Origin: JAJUFS01 sp036381175
GTDB lineage: Bacteria > Pseudomonadota > Gammaproteobacteria > Natronospirales > JAJUFS01
Assembly: GCA_036381175.1 (NCBI GenBank)
Contig: DASVDI010000058.1
Location: 24,550 to 88,549 of the forward strand
Reading direction: 5' to 3'
DNA: 64,000 bases
The notes beneath the pieces are model-generated. The model searched no databases. It saw nothing but the letters and a program-made list of their open reading frames with translations, and was not told the origin of the DNA. Positions 24,347 through 31,914 of the stretch are shown piece by piece (the stretch's first letter is position 1; every line of letters starts with the position of its first letter). Both the position numbers and the translations under genes were made by a program.

Positions 24347-25030
24347 TCAACGCCAAGCCTTCACTTCTTCCAGGCATTCCGGCCCGTGGTGCTTCGGGCT
24401 GTTCACTACGGTGGAGATGCGATGCATGGTGAGCGATCCGCGCCAGGGAATGAGCAGCGCGGTGAGTTGGTCCTGCGTTGAACCGGGATCAAGCCAAATC
24501 CTGCAGCCTTCGGCGTCGAGGATGACGGGCATGCGGTGGTGGATCGGTTTTACTTGCGCGGAGGGTTCGGTGGTAAGCGTGAGGAAGTTTTCTTCGGGCC
24601 CGCCTTCCTTGTTGTTGCCGACTGTCCAGAGGCCCGCGATCGCGAACGGCTCGTAGCCTTCCCTGTGCAAGGCCCAGGGTTTTTTTCCGTCTTCGCTCGG
24701 CTGCCATTCATACCATCCGCTTGTCGGCACGAGACAGCGCTGCTTCGTGGCCGCCTGCTTGAACATCGGCTTCTCGAAAAGGGTTTCGCTGCGCGCGTTG
24801 ATCTGCGCCTTGTTCGGATCTTTCATCCAGCGCGGCGCGAAACCCCAGCGCATGTCGGAGACGACAAGCTCGCCTTCAATGACGCGCAGGATGGGTGCGG
24901 TTTGCGAGGGCGCGATGTTGTAGCGCGGTGATTCGAACGCAGCCGCAACTGGCGCAGGATTGAAACCTTCCGGGAACAGGGTGTTCCGCGCGGATTCGGG
25001 TGGCGTGACGATGAAGTAGCGGCCGGGCAT
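24347..25030 (-). CDS. SRAP (YedK/HMCES) family protein lacking catalytic Cys2
   Basis: This 227-residue protein has the SRAP fold: RYNIAPSQTAPILR, MRWGFAPRWM, INARSETL (N78), TSGWYEW (E108) and HHRMPVIL (H165). These match the asparagine, glutamate and histidine of the E. coli YedK active site. YedK-type proteins crosslink to abasic sites in single-stranded DNA through Cys2, exposed after Met1 removal (usual start MCGR). Here the start reads M-P-G-R (ATG CCC GGC CGC), and a GGAG ribosome site fixes this start. The nucleophile is therefore missing although all else is kept. The gene stands alone. Confidence 0.85.
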   Translation of the reverse strand: MPGRYFIVTPPESARNTLFPEGFNPAPVAAAFESPRYNIAPSQTAPILRVIEGELVVSDMRWGFAPRWMKDPNKAQINARSETLFEKPMFKQAATKQRCLVPTSGWYEWQPSEDGKKPWALHREGYEPFAIAGLWTVGNNKEGGPEENFLTLTTEPSAQVKPIHHRMPVILDAEGCRIWLDPGSTQDQLTALLIPWRGSLTMHRISTVVNSPKHHGPECLEEVKAWR

Positions 25031-25490
25031 GGGATCTCCGCGAGCAGGGGGTTTGGTGATTGTAGGTGAAGGTCGGGCGGAAAAGGTTCTTCACGATAGC
25101 TGCGTATCGCCGTCATTCAACAGGCAGGGCGGATCAGGCGCAGCCGTAATTCGCCGTTCAGACGGATTCCTGGAGCAAGGCGGATTACACTTCGCTAATC
25201 CGCCCTATGTTGAGCGTGTGATGCGCAAAAGAAACCTGGTTTCGGTTCTCTTTTGACTGGGCATCCAACACCGCACTGCCGTCATTCCCGGTATTCCCGG
25301 GAATCCAGTTTTAGCTCTCCAGCCCTTCCCAATCGCATGACGCGACATAAAAGCAAATTTGTACCGCGTTTCCCGTATTTTTTTGCCAGATTTCCCGTAC
25401 TAGCGTGTAGGCCGTTCCACTCACTGAAAAACAAAAAGGCCACGGATTGCCCCGCGCGCGTCCAACAATTCTTTTAAAAGGGGAAATACC
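25031..25490. repeat. Intergenic region with family A and C repeats and the subtilase promoter
   Basis: A degenerate family-A palindrome lies at about 25124-25208 and a family-C element at 25273-25312. The remaining 180 bases before the subtilase gene carry a short duplication (TTTCCCGTATTT / TTTCCCGTACTA, about 25370-25402) and an AT-rich leader ending in an AGGGGA ribosome site. No gene is seen. Confidence 0.5.
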
Positions 25491-27269
25491 GTGTCTAAAA
25501 ACAAACTCATTCGAGCTGCCGGATGCAGCGTGATTCTTGCGTTCTGCATGAGCGCGGCGGCAGTCGCCGCAGGCGAGAAAAGCCGCGTCTATGTCGGCTT
25601 TGCACCGGGCCAGGCGAGCGCTGTGGCGCAAACCCTGAATGCCAACGGTGGGAAAACCCATTACCGCTTCGAATCCTTGAACGCCTTTTCGGTAACGGTG
25701 CCGGCCGCGGCATTGGCCGGTCTGCGCAACAATCCGAACGTCACGTACATTGAAGAGGATCCGAAACGCTTTTTGATGTCGCAGACAGTGCCGTACGGCA
25801 TTTCCATGGTGCAGGCGGACAACCTCGCGCTGCAGCCGGCTTCGGCGAACCGCACGGTCTGCATCATCGATTCCGGTTACGACCTCGGCCATGAAGACCT
25901 GCCCTTGAACAACGTCAACGGCACGAATGATTCCGGCACCGGCAACTGGTACACGGATGAAAACAGTCACGGCACGCACGTCGCGGGCACGATCGCCGCG
26001 CTGGACAACGCACTGGGTGTGACCGGCGTTTTCCGTAACGAGAACGTCAATTTGCACATCATCAAGGTGTTCGGCGCGGACGGCTGGGCCTATTCCTCGA
26101 CGCTCGTGGATGCGGGCTTGCGCTGCGAAGATGCCGGCGCGAACGTGATCAGCATGTCGCTGGGCGGCACGTTCTCCTCGCGCACGGAAGAGGCGTATTT
26201 CGCCGATGCCAACAGCCGCGGCGTGCTTTCGATTGCCGCCGCCGGCAACGATGGCAACACGCGCCACAGCTACCCGGCCTCCTATGATTCCGTGGTTTCG
26301 GTGGCCGCGATTGACGAAAGCAAGACGGTTGCCGCGTTCTCACAGCAGACCGACCAGGTCGAACTCGCCGGCCCGGGTGTGCTGGTGCTTTCCACGGTGC
26401 CGATGGGTACGGGATCGGAAGCGTCCGTCACCGTCGGCACGGACGGCTTCGCCGGCATCGGCATGGAAGGCTCGCCCACCGGCAGCGCCACGGGACCGCT
26501 GGTTGATTGCGGCATCGGCAGCGCGGCGTGTCCGGGTGGCGGCGGCCAGGTCTGCCTGATCCAGCGCGGCGAGATTTCGTTCGCGGAGAAAGTGCAGGCC
26601 TGCGAAGCCGGTGGCGGTGCGGCTGCGGTGATCTACAACAACGTACCGGGCGGGCTGTCCGGCACGCTGGGCACCACGGTCACCAGCATTCCGTCACTGG
26701 GCATTTCCGACGCCGACGGCGCGGCATTGTCGAATCGTCTTGGCGAATCCGCAACAGTGGTGATTGGCGTCGGCAACTATGCGTATTTCGACGGTACGTC
26801 GATGGCCACACCGCACGTCTCGGGCGTTGCCGCGCTGGTCTGGAGCAATCACACCAGTTGCACGAACACCGAAATCCGCAATGCCCTTCGCGCGACCGCC
26901 GAAGATCTCGGCGCTGCGGGCCGCGATAACGCCTACGGTTACGGTCTTGTGCAGGCAACAGCGGCAAGCGACTACCTCACCGCCAACGGTTGCGGCGGCG
27001 GTGGCGGTGATCCCGAACCCGAACCCGGCGATATCGCTCTGTCCACGTCCGCCTACAAGGTGAAAGGCGTGCAGCACGTTGACCTCGCCTGGAGCGGCGC
27101 GGCGTCCGCGAACGTTGATGTCTATCGTGACGGCAACGTCATTACGACAACAGCGAACGATGGTGCCTACACCGACAACATCGGCGCGAAGGGCAATGGC
27201 AGCTACAGCTACCAGGTCTGCGAAGCGGGAACAGCGACCTGCTCGGCGACGGTGCAGGCCAGCTTCTGA
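25491..27269 (+). CDS. Secreted S8 subtilisin-like protease with PA insert
   Basis: This 592-residue exoprotease starts at a GTG with an AGGGGA ribosome site. Order: signal peptide (to about residue 27), inhibitor-I9-like propeptide (30-95), catalytic domain with D127 (CIIDSGYD), H160 (NSHGTHVAG) and S437 (GTSMATPHVSG), a protease-associated (PA) insert at about 320-427 (CLIQRGEISFAEKVQACEAG), and after a Gly/Pro/Glu linker (about 500-513) a fibronectin-like beta domain ending the protein. All triad residues and the oxyanion Asn (AAAGNDG) are present, so it should be active. A rho-independent terminator follows. It is likely secreted through the general pathway and perhaps a type II system. 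Confidence 0.92.
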   Translation: MSKNKLIRAAGCSVILAFCMSAAAVAAGEKSRVYVGFAPGQASAVAQTLNANGGKTHYRFESLNAFSVTVPAAALAGLRNNPNVTYIEEDPKRFLMSQTVPYGISMVQADNLALQPASANRTVCIIDSGYDLGHEDLPLNNVNGTNDSGTGNWYTDENSHGTHVAGTIAALDNALGVTGVFRNENVNLHIIKVFGADGWAYSSTLVDAGLRCEDAGANVISMSLGGTFSSRTEEAYFADANSRGVLSIAAAGNDGNTRHSYPASYDSVVSVAAIDESKTVAAFSQQTDQVELAGPGVLVLSTVPMGTGSEASVTVGTDGFAGIGMEGSPTGSATGPLVDCGIGSAACPGGGGQVCLIQRGEISFAEKVQACEAGGGAAAVIYNNVPGGLSGTLGTTVTSIPSLGISDADGAALSNRLGESATVVIGVGNYAYFDGTSMATPHVSGVAALVWSNHTSCTNTEIRNALRATAEDLGAAGRDNAYGYGLVQATAASDYLTANGCGGGGGDPEPEPGDIALSTSAYKVKGVQHVDLAWSGAASANVDVYRDGNVITTTANDGAYTDNIGAKGNGSYSYQVCEAGTATCSATVQASF

Positions 27270-27295
27270 ACCGGTCCGAACACAACGCGTGCATT

Positions 27296-27323
27296 GGAGG
27301 GGCCGCAAGGCCCCTTCGTTTTA
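27296..27323 (+). terminator. Rho-independent terminator of the subtilase gene
   Basis: A GC-rich hairpin GAGGGGCC-GCAA-GGCCCCTTC is followed by GTTTT. It lies 27 bases after the protease stop. The adjacent AbiEi gene ends 18 bases further on from the other side. Confidence 0.75.
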
Positions 27324-27340
27324 TGAAGCCTTCGGCCGTG

Positions 27341-28003
27341 CTACGCGCTCCAGGTCTTGAGCACCGCCTCCATGCCCGCTGCGTTTGCAAGTCGCAGGAG
27401 ACGCTTGCGATCGAGCATGTCCATGTCGATATCGCCGTGCGGCGGCGTTGTGCGGCGGCTGCGCGCACTGGCACCGAGGTACAGCCAGTCGATGAGTGCC
27501 TTTTCAGGCGTGGCGCGTGGATGTTCATGAACATCGATGCTTTCCAGACGGTCGTCGGGCCGGCCTGCATCGAACACGCCGCGCGGTATGCCGTGAACGT
27601 GGAGGATACCGGCCTGCGTTTTCCTGCGGCCCAGTCGCGAAGGCGGCGGCGCGCCCGTGTCGATCGGCATGACCGCTGTGACAATGTTGCTCGGATTGTT
27701 GAGAACACCTGCATCGCCGAGCACAGTGTTGAGCGAGACGACGGCGTCGCGATACAGCCAGGGAATGGCATCGGCGAGCGTTCCAGGCCGCGCCCGCAAG
27801 CGGTTCAGGTAGAGCCCGCGTTGCACCGGTTGCAACTTGCCGCGCTCCACCTGGCGCTTGATCCAGTAAGTGAAACTGCTTTCGCGGAGTTGTTCGTCCC
27901 CGCGCGCCGTCGCGCCAAAACGTTCAAGCAGGCCGCGCGTGAGGACAGCAGGCGCATCGGCTGCGCCGAGCGCCTGTTCGAGCTGGATCTGCCAGGGCTT
28001 CAC
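27341..28003 (-). CDS. AbiEi-like antitoxin/transcriptional regulator
   Basis: This 220-residue protein follows the AbiEii toxin gene with a four-base overlap. The N-terminal third is helical with a winged-HTH character (SSFTYWIKRQVERGKLQPVQ then RGLYLN), and the middle resembles the AbiEi family (DAVVSLNTVLGDAGVL and GIPRGVFDAGR). AbiEi proteins repress their own operon and neutralise AbiEii in a type IV manner. Usual operons place AbiEi first; here the toxin gene is upstream. Confidence 0.7.
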   Translation of the reverse strand: MKPWQIQLEQALGAADAPAVLTRGLLERFGATARGDEQLRESSFTYWIKRQVERGKLQPVQRGLYLNRLRARPGTLADAIPWLYRDAVVSLNTVLGDAGVLNNPSNIVTAVMPIDTGAPPPSRLGRRKTQAGILHVHGIPRGVFDAGRPDDRLESIDVHEHPRATPEKALIDWLYLGASARSRRTTPPHGDIDMDMLDRKRLLRLANAAGMEAVLKTWSA

Positions 28004-28764
28004 GCCAGTGCTCCGGCGAGCAGCGCGTCAACGTACTCGCCAACGTCCAGCTTCATCGCGGTCCACGCATTTTCGTCCCAGCGCGCGGCCGCTTCCCCGG
28101 ACAATGCGCCCAACAATTCAGTTTCAAAACGACTCCAGGTGAGCGCATCCAGGTGCTGCCAAAGCGTGGCGCGCGCTTCGGCAGGCATCACACCCGCACG
28201 TTCTACCGCCCAGGTGATCTGCTCTCGCGATGGCGACGGATGCTGTGCATGCAGAAGATCGAGATCGTAGACGTCGCGCGGTACTTCACGGCCGAGCAAC
28301 GCCGCGATCTTGGTGGCAATCAGCGTGGGGCCATCGTAAACAGCCACGAAAAACCGCGGCACGCCCTTTGCGGCGCGTGGCAGGAAGGCAACCTGCATGA
28401 CATGGCCGGGCGGCGCGCGCTTTGCGTCGCGCGAGACTTCGATTTCGACGTGGACAAGCGTGTCGTCCGGCGCGCGAAAGTTGATCTTCCAGCGCGGGCT
28501 TTTCTCGCCCTTGCCGGGCTGGTGAACGCGCAGATCGCGCAGCGGCAGGCCGCGCGACGCGGCCGCGATAGCCGCATCGAGCATCCGGTGGAGAGAGTCA
28601 GCGGTGCGCCTGGGGTTGGGAAAGTCGAGATCCACGTCCTTTGTCAGGCGCTGCTCGCCATAGAGCGCGCGGATGGCGCCGCCGCCTTTGAGGATAAAGC
28701 CGCTGTCATGCCGGAAGAGTTCTCGCATCAGCCGTTCGAGGAATTGTTCGCGCAGGTCGTTCAT
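28000..28764 (-). CDS. AbiEii/AbiGii-type nucleotidyltransferase toxin
   Basis: This 254-residue protein has the AbiEii signature KGGGAIRALYGEQRLTKDVD followed by LDF: a GG-x3-R and a D-x-D pair of the nucleotidyltransferase fold. Further conserved stretches are WKINFRAPDD, PTLIATKIAALLGRE and RDVYDLDLL. AbiEii-type toxins act as nucleotidyltransferases and block growth upon phage infection. The operator at 28776-28818 lies directly upstream. Confidence 0.8.
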   Translation of the reverse strand: MNDLREQFLERLMRELFRHDSGFILKGGGAIRALYGEQRLTKDVDLDFPNPRRTADSLHRMLDAAIAAASRGLPLRDLRVHQPGKGEKSPRWKINFRAPDDTLVHVEIEVSRDAKRAPPGHVMQVAFLPRAAKGVPRFFVAVYDGPTLIATKIAALLGREVPRDVYDLDLLHAQHPSPSREQITWAVERAGVMPAEARATLWQHLDALTWSRFETELLGALSGEAAARWDENAWTAMKLDVGEYVDALLAGALA

Positions 28765-28775
28765 GCTGCCGCTCT

Positions 28776-28818
28776 ATTAAGTCAGTTACGCCAAAAATAT
28801 TAGCATAACTGACTTAAT
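28776..28818. promoter_or_regulatory. 13-bp inverted repeat upstream of the AbiE pair
   Basis: ATTAAGTCAGTTA (28776-28788) and TAACTGACTTAAT (28806-28818) are exact complements with a 17-base spacer. The element starts 12 bases before the AbiEii start codon and is the natural operator for the AbiEi DNA-binding domain. Confidence 0.65.
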
Positions 28819-29013
28819 CATCCAGCCATCCCGCGACTGTAGCCCCGATAGAGGCGCCCTGGAGCAGAAATCGGGGACCTTCCTAATAATTCTCCTCGTC
28901 AGGTCTTGGCGCAAATTTTTTCCCTTCCCCTGTCGATTTCGGCGTCTGACGTTCGTCGTTATTACAAGACCAGCGCTGACGCCGGTCAGGAACAAACCAT
29001 CGAGGACAGCACC

Positions 29014-29427
29014 ATGCGATTCATGATCATTGTCAAAGCGACGAAAGATTCCGAAGCCGGCGTGATGCCGGAGCAGGCCTTGTTCGACGCGATGGGCGCC
29101 TACCACGAGGAACTCGCGAACGCCGGCGTGCTGCTGGACGGCGCCGGCCTGCATCCGACCTCGAAGGGTTGGCGGATCACGTGGGCGGACGGGAAGAAGA
29201 CGATCACGGATGGCCCGTTCACCGAAGCGAAAGAATTGGTGGCCGGCTACACGCTGATCCAGACGAAGACGGAAGAAGAAGCCCGCGAATGGGCACGCCG
29301 CTTTCCGAATCCGGCTGCAGACCAGCGCGACGGTGAGATCGAAGTGCGCCGCCTGTTCGAGCTCGAGGATTTCGAGGGCGTGAATGTTGACCGCTTTCGC
29401 GAGATCGAGGAAATCGGCGGAGCGTAG
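29014..29427 (+). CDS. YciI/DGPF-family protein
   Basis: This 137-residue protein begins MRFMIIVKATKDSEAGVMP and carries TITDGPFTEAKELVAGYTLI, the DGPF motif of YCII-related proteins. The start at 29014 is preceded by a GAGGA ribosome site; the longer open frame from 28906 reaches into the promoter. DGPF proteins are regular neighbours and probable targets of ECF42 sigma factors such as the one at 30145. Their biochemical role is not established. The stop codon TAG is part of a GTAGGTTGG repeat. Confidence 0.8.
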   Translation: MRFMIIVKATKDSEAGVMPEQALFDAMGAYHEELANAGVLLDGAGLHPTSKGWRITWADGKKTITDGPFTEAKELVAGYTLIQTKTEEEAREWARRFPNPAADQRDGEIEVRRLFELEDFEGVNVDRFREIEEIGGA

Positions 29428-29483
29428 GTTGGGGCGAATTCCCGAACCCCAACGGTTCATTGTTGGGGTTCGCGGTGCTCACC
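29424..29483. repeat. Family E hairpin repeat
   Basis: GTAGGTTGGGG starts the element; GAACCCCAAC and TTGGGGTTCG form its main stem. A longer, inverted arrangement recurs at 30008-30081 after the next gene, so the VOC gene is flanked by the same repeat. Confidence 0.6.
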
Positions 29484-29520
29484 ATCACTCTACCAATACA
29501 TAAGTAAGGAGTAGATCAAC

Positions 29521-30003
29521 ATGCAGAAAATCACACCGTGCCTCTGGTTCGACAGCGAGGCTGAAGATGCCGCGAACTTCTATTGCTCGCTCTTCAAGGA
29601 TTCGAGAATCCTGGAGGTCACGCGTTACGGAAAGGAAGGCTTCGAGATTCACGGGCGCCCGGAAGGCTCTGCCATGACCGTGGAATTCGAGCTGGAAGGC
29701 CAGAAATTTCTCGGGCTGAACGGCGGACCGCATTTCCAGTTCACGCCGGCGATCTCGCTGATCGTGGACTGCAAATCGCAGGACGAAGTCGACGCGCTGT
29801 GGAACAAGCTTTCCGCGCATCCTGACGCCGAGCAATGCGGCTGGCTGAAGGACAAGTTCGGGCTTTCCTGGCAGATTATTCCGAAGGCGCTGGGCGAGCT
29901 GATGAGCGATCCGGATCCCGAGAAAGCCGGGCGCGTCATGAACGCGATGCTGAAGATGAAGAAGCTCGACGTTGCTGCACTTGAGAAGGCGTACGCGGGT
30001 TGA
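29521..30003 (+). CDS. VOC-superfamily protein, PhnB/3-dmu-9_3-mt type
   Basis: This 160-residue protein starts MQKITPCLWFDSEAEDAANF, the typical opening of the 3-dmu-9_3-mt/PhnB-like group of the vicinal-oxygen-chelate fold. Other family features are YCSLFKDSRI, FLGLNGGPHFQFTPAISLIV and FGLSWQIIPKALGEL. The catalytic role is unknown. An AAGGAG ribosome site lies nine bases before the ATG. Such genes commonly accompany DGPF and ECF42 genes. Confidence 0.82.
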   Translation: MQKITPCLWFDSEAEDAANFYCSLFKDSRILEVTRYGKEGFEIHGRPEGSAMTVEFELEGQKFLGLNGGPHFQFTPAISLIVDCKSQDEVDALWNKLSAHPDAEQCGWLKDKFGLSWQIIPKALGELMSDPDPEKAGRVMNAMLKMKKLDVAALEKAYAG

Positions 30004-30007
30004 GTGC

Positions 30008-30081
30008 GTAGGTTGGCGGTGAGCACCGCGAACCCCAACATCAAGAATGCTGGGGTTCGGGAGTACCTCACCCCAACCTAC
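30008..30081. repeat. Family E hairpin repeat, full palindrome
   Basis: GTAGGTTGGCGGTGAGC on the left and CTCACCCCAACCTAC on the right pair across an inner GAACCCCAAC/TTGGGGTTC-like stem. It lies between the VOC gene and the sigma factor gene and may terminate the former. Confidence 0.6.
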
Positions 30082-30144
30082 CGAACCTGCAGAGCCTCAC
30101 GATGAACTTGCCCTCCCCTTGTGAAAATGCTGTGATCGGCAGCC

Positions 30145-31416
30145 ATGACGGCTGCCGACCAACAATCCGTTCATCGCGCCATCGACGCGATCTGGAAGAT
30201 CGAATCGCCGAAGCTCATCGCCGCACTGGTGCGCTTCGCGCGCGACGTGAGCGTGGCCGAAGATCTCGCGCAGGACGCCTTGCTTGCCGCGCTCGAAAGT
30301 TGGCCGGCGAGCGGTATTCCCGACAAGCCCGGCGCCTGGCTCATGGCAACGGCGAAACGCCGCGCCGTGGATCACTGGCGTCACCAGCGGCTTGTCGAAC
30401 GCAAGCACGAAGCCATCGAACACGAACAGGCAGACAGCGAGGCGGCGATGCCTGACTTCGAATCCGCGTTCGAGACCAACGTCGGCGACGATCTCCTGCG
30501 CCTGATGTTCATCGCCTGCCATCCCGTACTTTCCATGGAAGCTCGCGTTGCGCTGACACTTCGTCTGCTCGGCGGTCTCACCACCGATGAAATCGCGCGC
30601 GCGTTTCTTGTTCCCGAGCCGACCATCGCGCAACGCATTGTGCGTGCGAAGCGCGCGCTTGCGAATGCCGATGCGGCGTTCGAGATGCCGGATAGCGATG
30701 CGCTGCATGAACGAATCGATTCGGTGCTCGAAGTGATCTATCTCGTTTTCAACGAAGGTTATTCCGCAACGAAAGGCGACGACTGGTTGCGGCCGGCGCT
30801 GTGCGAGGACGCCTTGCGCCTTGGCCGCGTGCTCGCGGGGCTCGCGCCAGATCGATCCGACGTGCACGCGCTGGTCGCGTTGATGGAAATCCAGGCCTCG
30901 CGATTCAATGCGCGCACCGGCCCGAAGGGTGAACCGATACTGCTGCAGGATCAGAACCGCGCGGTGTGGGATCACTTGCTGATTCGCCGCGGACTTGCCG
31001 CATTGGATCGCGCGCGACGATACGCGGATGCGCCAAGCGCGTACCTGGTGCAGGCCGAAATTGCGGCCTGTCATGCGCGCGCCGCGACACCGGACCAAAC
31101 CGATTGGCAGCGCATCGCGATGCTGTATGAACTGCTGGGCCGGATTGCGCCCTCGCCTGTCATTGAGTTGAATCGCGCCGTTGCCGTGTGCATGGCAGCA
31201 GGCCCGGAACCGGCGCTTGCGATGGTGGACACCTTGCGCGAAGAGCCGGCATTGAAGAAGTATCATTTGTTGCCGAGCGTGCGCGGCGATTTTCTTTTTC
31301 GTCTCGAACGATTCGATGAAGCGCGCGCGGAATTCCAGCGCGCGGCAGAGCTTGCGGGCAATGCGCGTGAACGGGAGTTTTTGTTGGGGCGCGTGAGCGC
31401 GTGTGATAATCGATAA
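30145..31416 (+). CDS. ECF42-type RNA polymerase sigma factor with TPR-like extension
   Basis: This 423-residue protein has an ECF sigma core in the first 190 residues: region 2 (LVRFARDVSVAEDLAQDALL, then PGAWLMATAKRRAVDHWR) and region 4 (LTLRLLGGLTTDEIARAFLV then PEPTIAQRIVRAKRAL). A helical, TPR-like C-terminal half of about 220 residues follows (FNEGYSATKGDDW, DVHALVALMEIQASRFNAR). This long extension and the DGPF neighbours on both sides define the ECF42 group, which has no anti-sigma factor. In known cases the extension controls activity. It probably drives the DGPF and VOC genes around it. Confidence 0.87.
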   Translation: MTAADQQSVHRAIDAIWKIESPKLIAALVRFARDVSVAEDLAQDALLAALESWPASGIPDKPGAWLMATAKRRAVDHWRHQRLVERKHEAIEHEQADSEAAMPDFESAFETNVGDDLLRLMFIACHPVLSMEARVALTLRLLGGLTTDEIARAFLVPEPTIAQRIVRAKRALANADAAFEMPDSDALHERIDSVLEVIYLVFNEGYSATKGDDWLRPALCEDALRLGRVLAGLAPDRSDVHALVALMEIQASRFNARTGPKGEPILLQDQNRAVWDHLLIRRGLAALDRARRYADAPSAYLVQAEIAACHARAATPDQTDWQRIAMLYELLGRIAPSPVIELNRAVAVCMAAGPEPALAMVDTLREEPALKKYHLLPSVRGDFLFRLERFDEARAEFQRAAELAGNAREREFLLGRVSACDNR

Positions 31417-31422
31417 GCAGTT

Positions 31423-31454
31423 CCCGGATTTCGCTGCGCTCTATCCGGGCTACG
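31423..31454. repeat. Family D hairpin repeat, short form
   Basis: TTCCCGGATTTCGCTGCGCT then CTATCCGGGCTACG. The CCCGGAT/ATCCGGG ends pair. It separates the sigma factor gene from the second DGPF gene. Confidence 0.55.
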
Positions 31455-31487
31455 AAAGCATTCCTGCCGGAAAATGGGAGATGCAAC

Positions 31488-31847
31488 ATGCAATTTCTCT
31501 TGATGTGCTGTTCCGAAAGCGCGCACTGGTCTGCGTTGCCGCAAACGGAACGCGATGAGGTGATGCGCGATTACGAGCAATGGGTCCAGGACCATGTCGC
31601 GAGCGGACACTACGTGACCGGCGGCAAGCTGGACGAAAGCGATACCGCCTCCACGCTGCGCGAACGCAACGGGAAAATGAAAATCGTGGACGGACCGTTC
31701 TCGGAAGCGAAAGAACAGATTGGCGGTTATCACGTGATCGAGTGCAGGGATCGCGACGAGGCGATTGCCATTGCGCGGAAGATTCCGACGCTGCGTGCGG
31801 GAAGTTCCGTGGAGGTTCGCCAGTTGTTGTTCCAAACGGGAACGTGA
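31488..31847 (+). CDS. Second YciI/DGPF-family protein
   Basis: This 119-residue protein begins MQFLLMCCSESAHWSALPQT and has KIVDGPFSEAKEQIGGYHVI, the DGPF motif, followed by a terminal strand VEVRQLLF. It lies 71 bases after the ECF42 sigma gene and has a GGGAGATG ribosome site. It is more distant from the first DGPF protein than a recent duplicate would be. Function is unknown; it is a likely member of the ECF42 regulon. Confidence 0.82.
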   Translation: MQFLLMCCSESAHWSALPQTERDEVMRDYEQWVQDHVASGHYVTGGKLDESDTASTLRERNGKMKIVDGPFSEAKEQIGGYHVIECRDRDEAIAIARKIPTLRAGSSVEVRQLLFQTGT

Positions 31848-31867
31848 CGGGGCGTCACTTTTGCGAT

Positions 31868-31908
31868 CCCGGATTTCGGCTTGCTTCGCGCGCCTCTATC
31901 CGGCTACG
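31868..31908. repeat. Family D hairpin repeat
   Basis: CCCGGATTTCGGCTTGCTTC opens and CTCTATCCGGCTACG closes the element. It sits between the convergent DGPF and hipA genes and may serve both as a terminator. Confidence 0.55.
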
Positions 31909-31914
31909 AGAACC

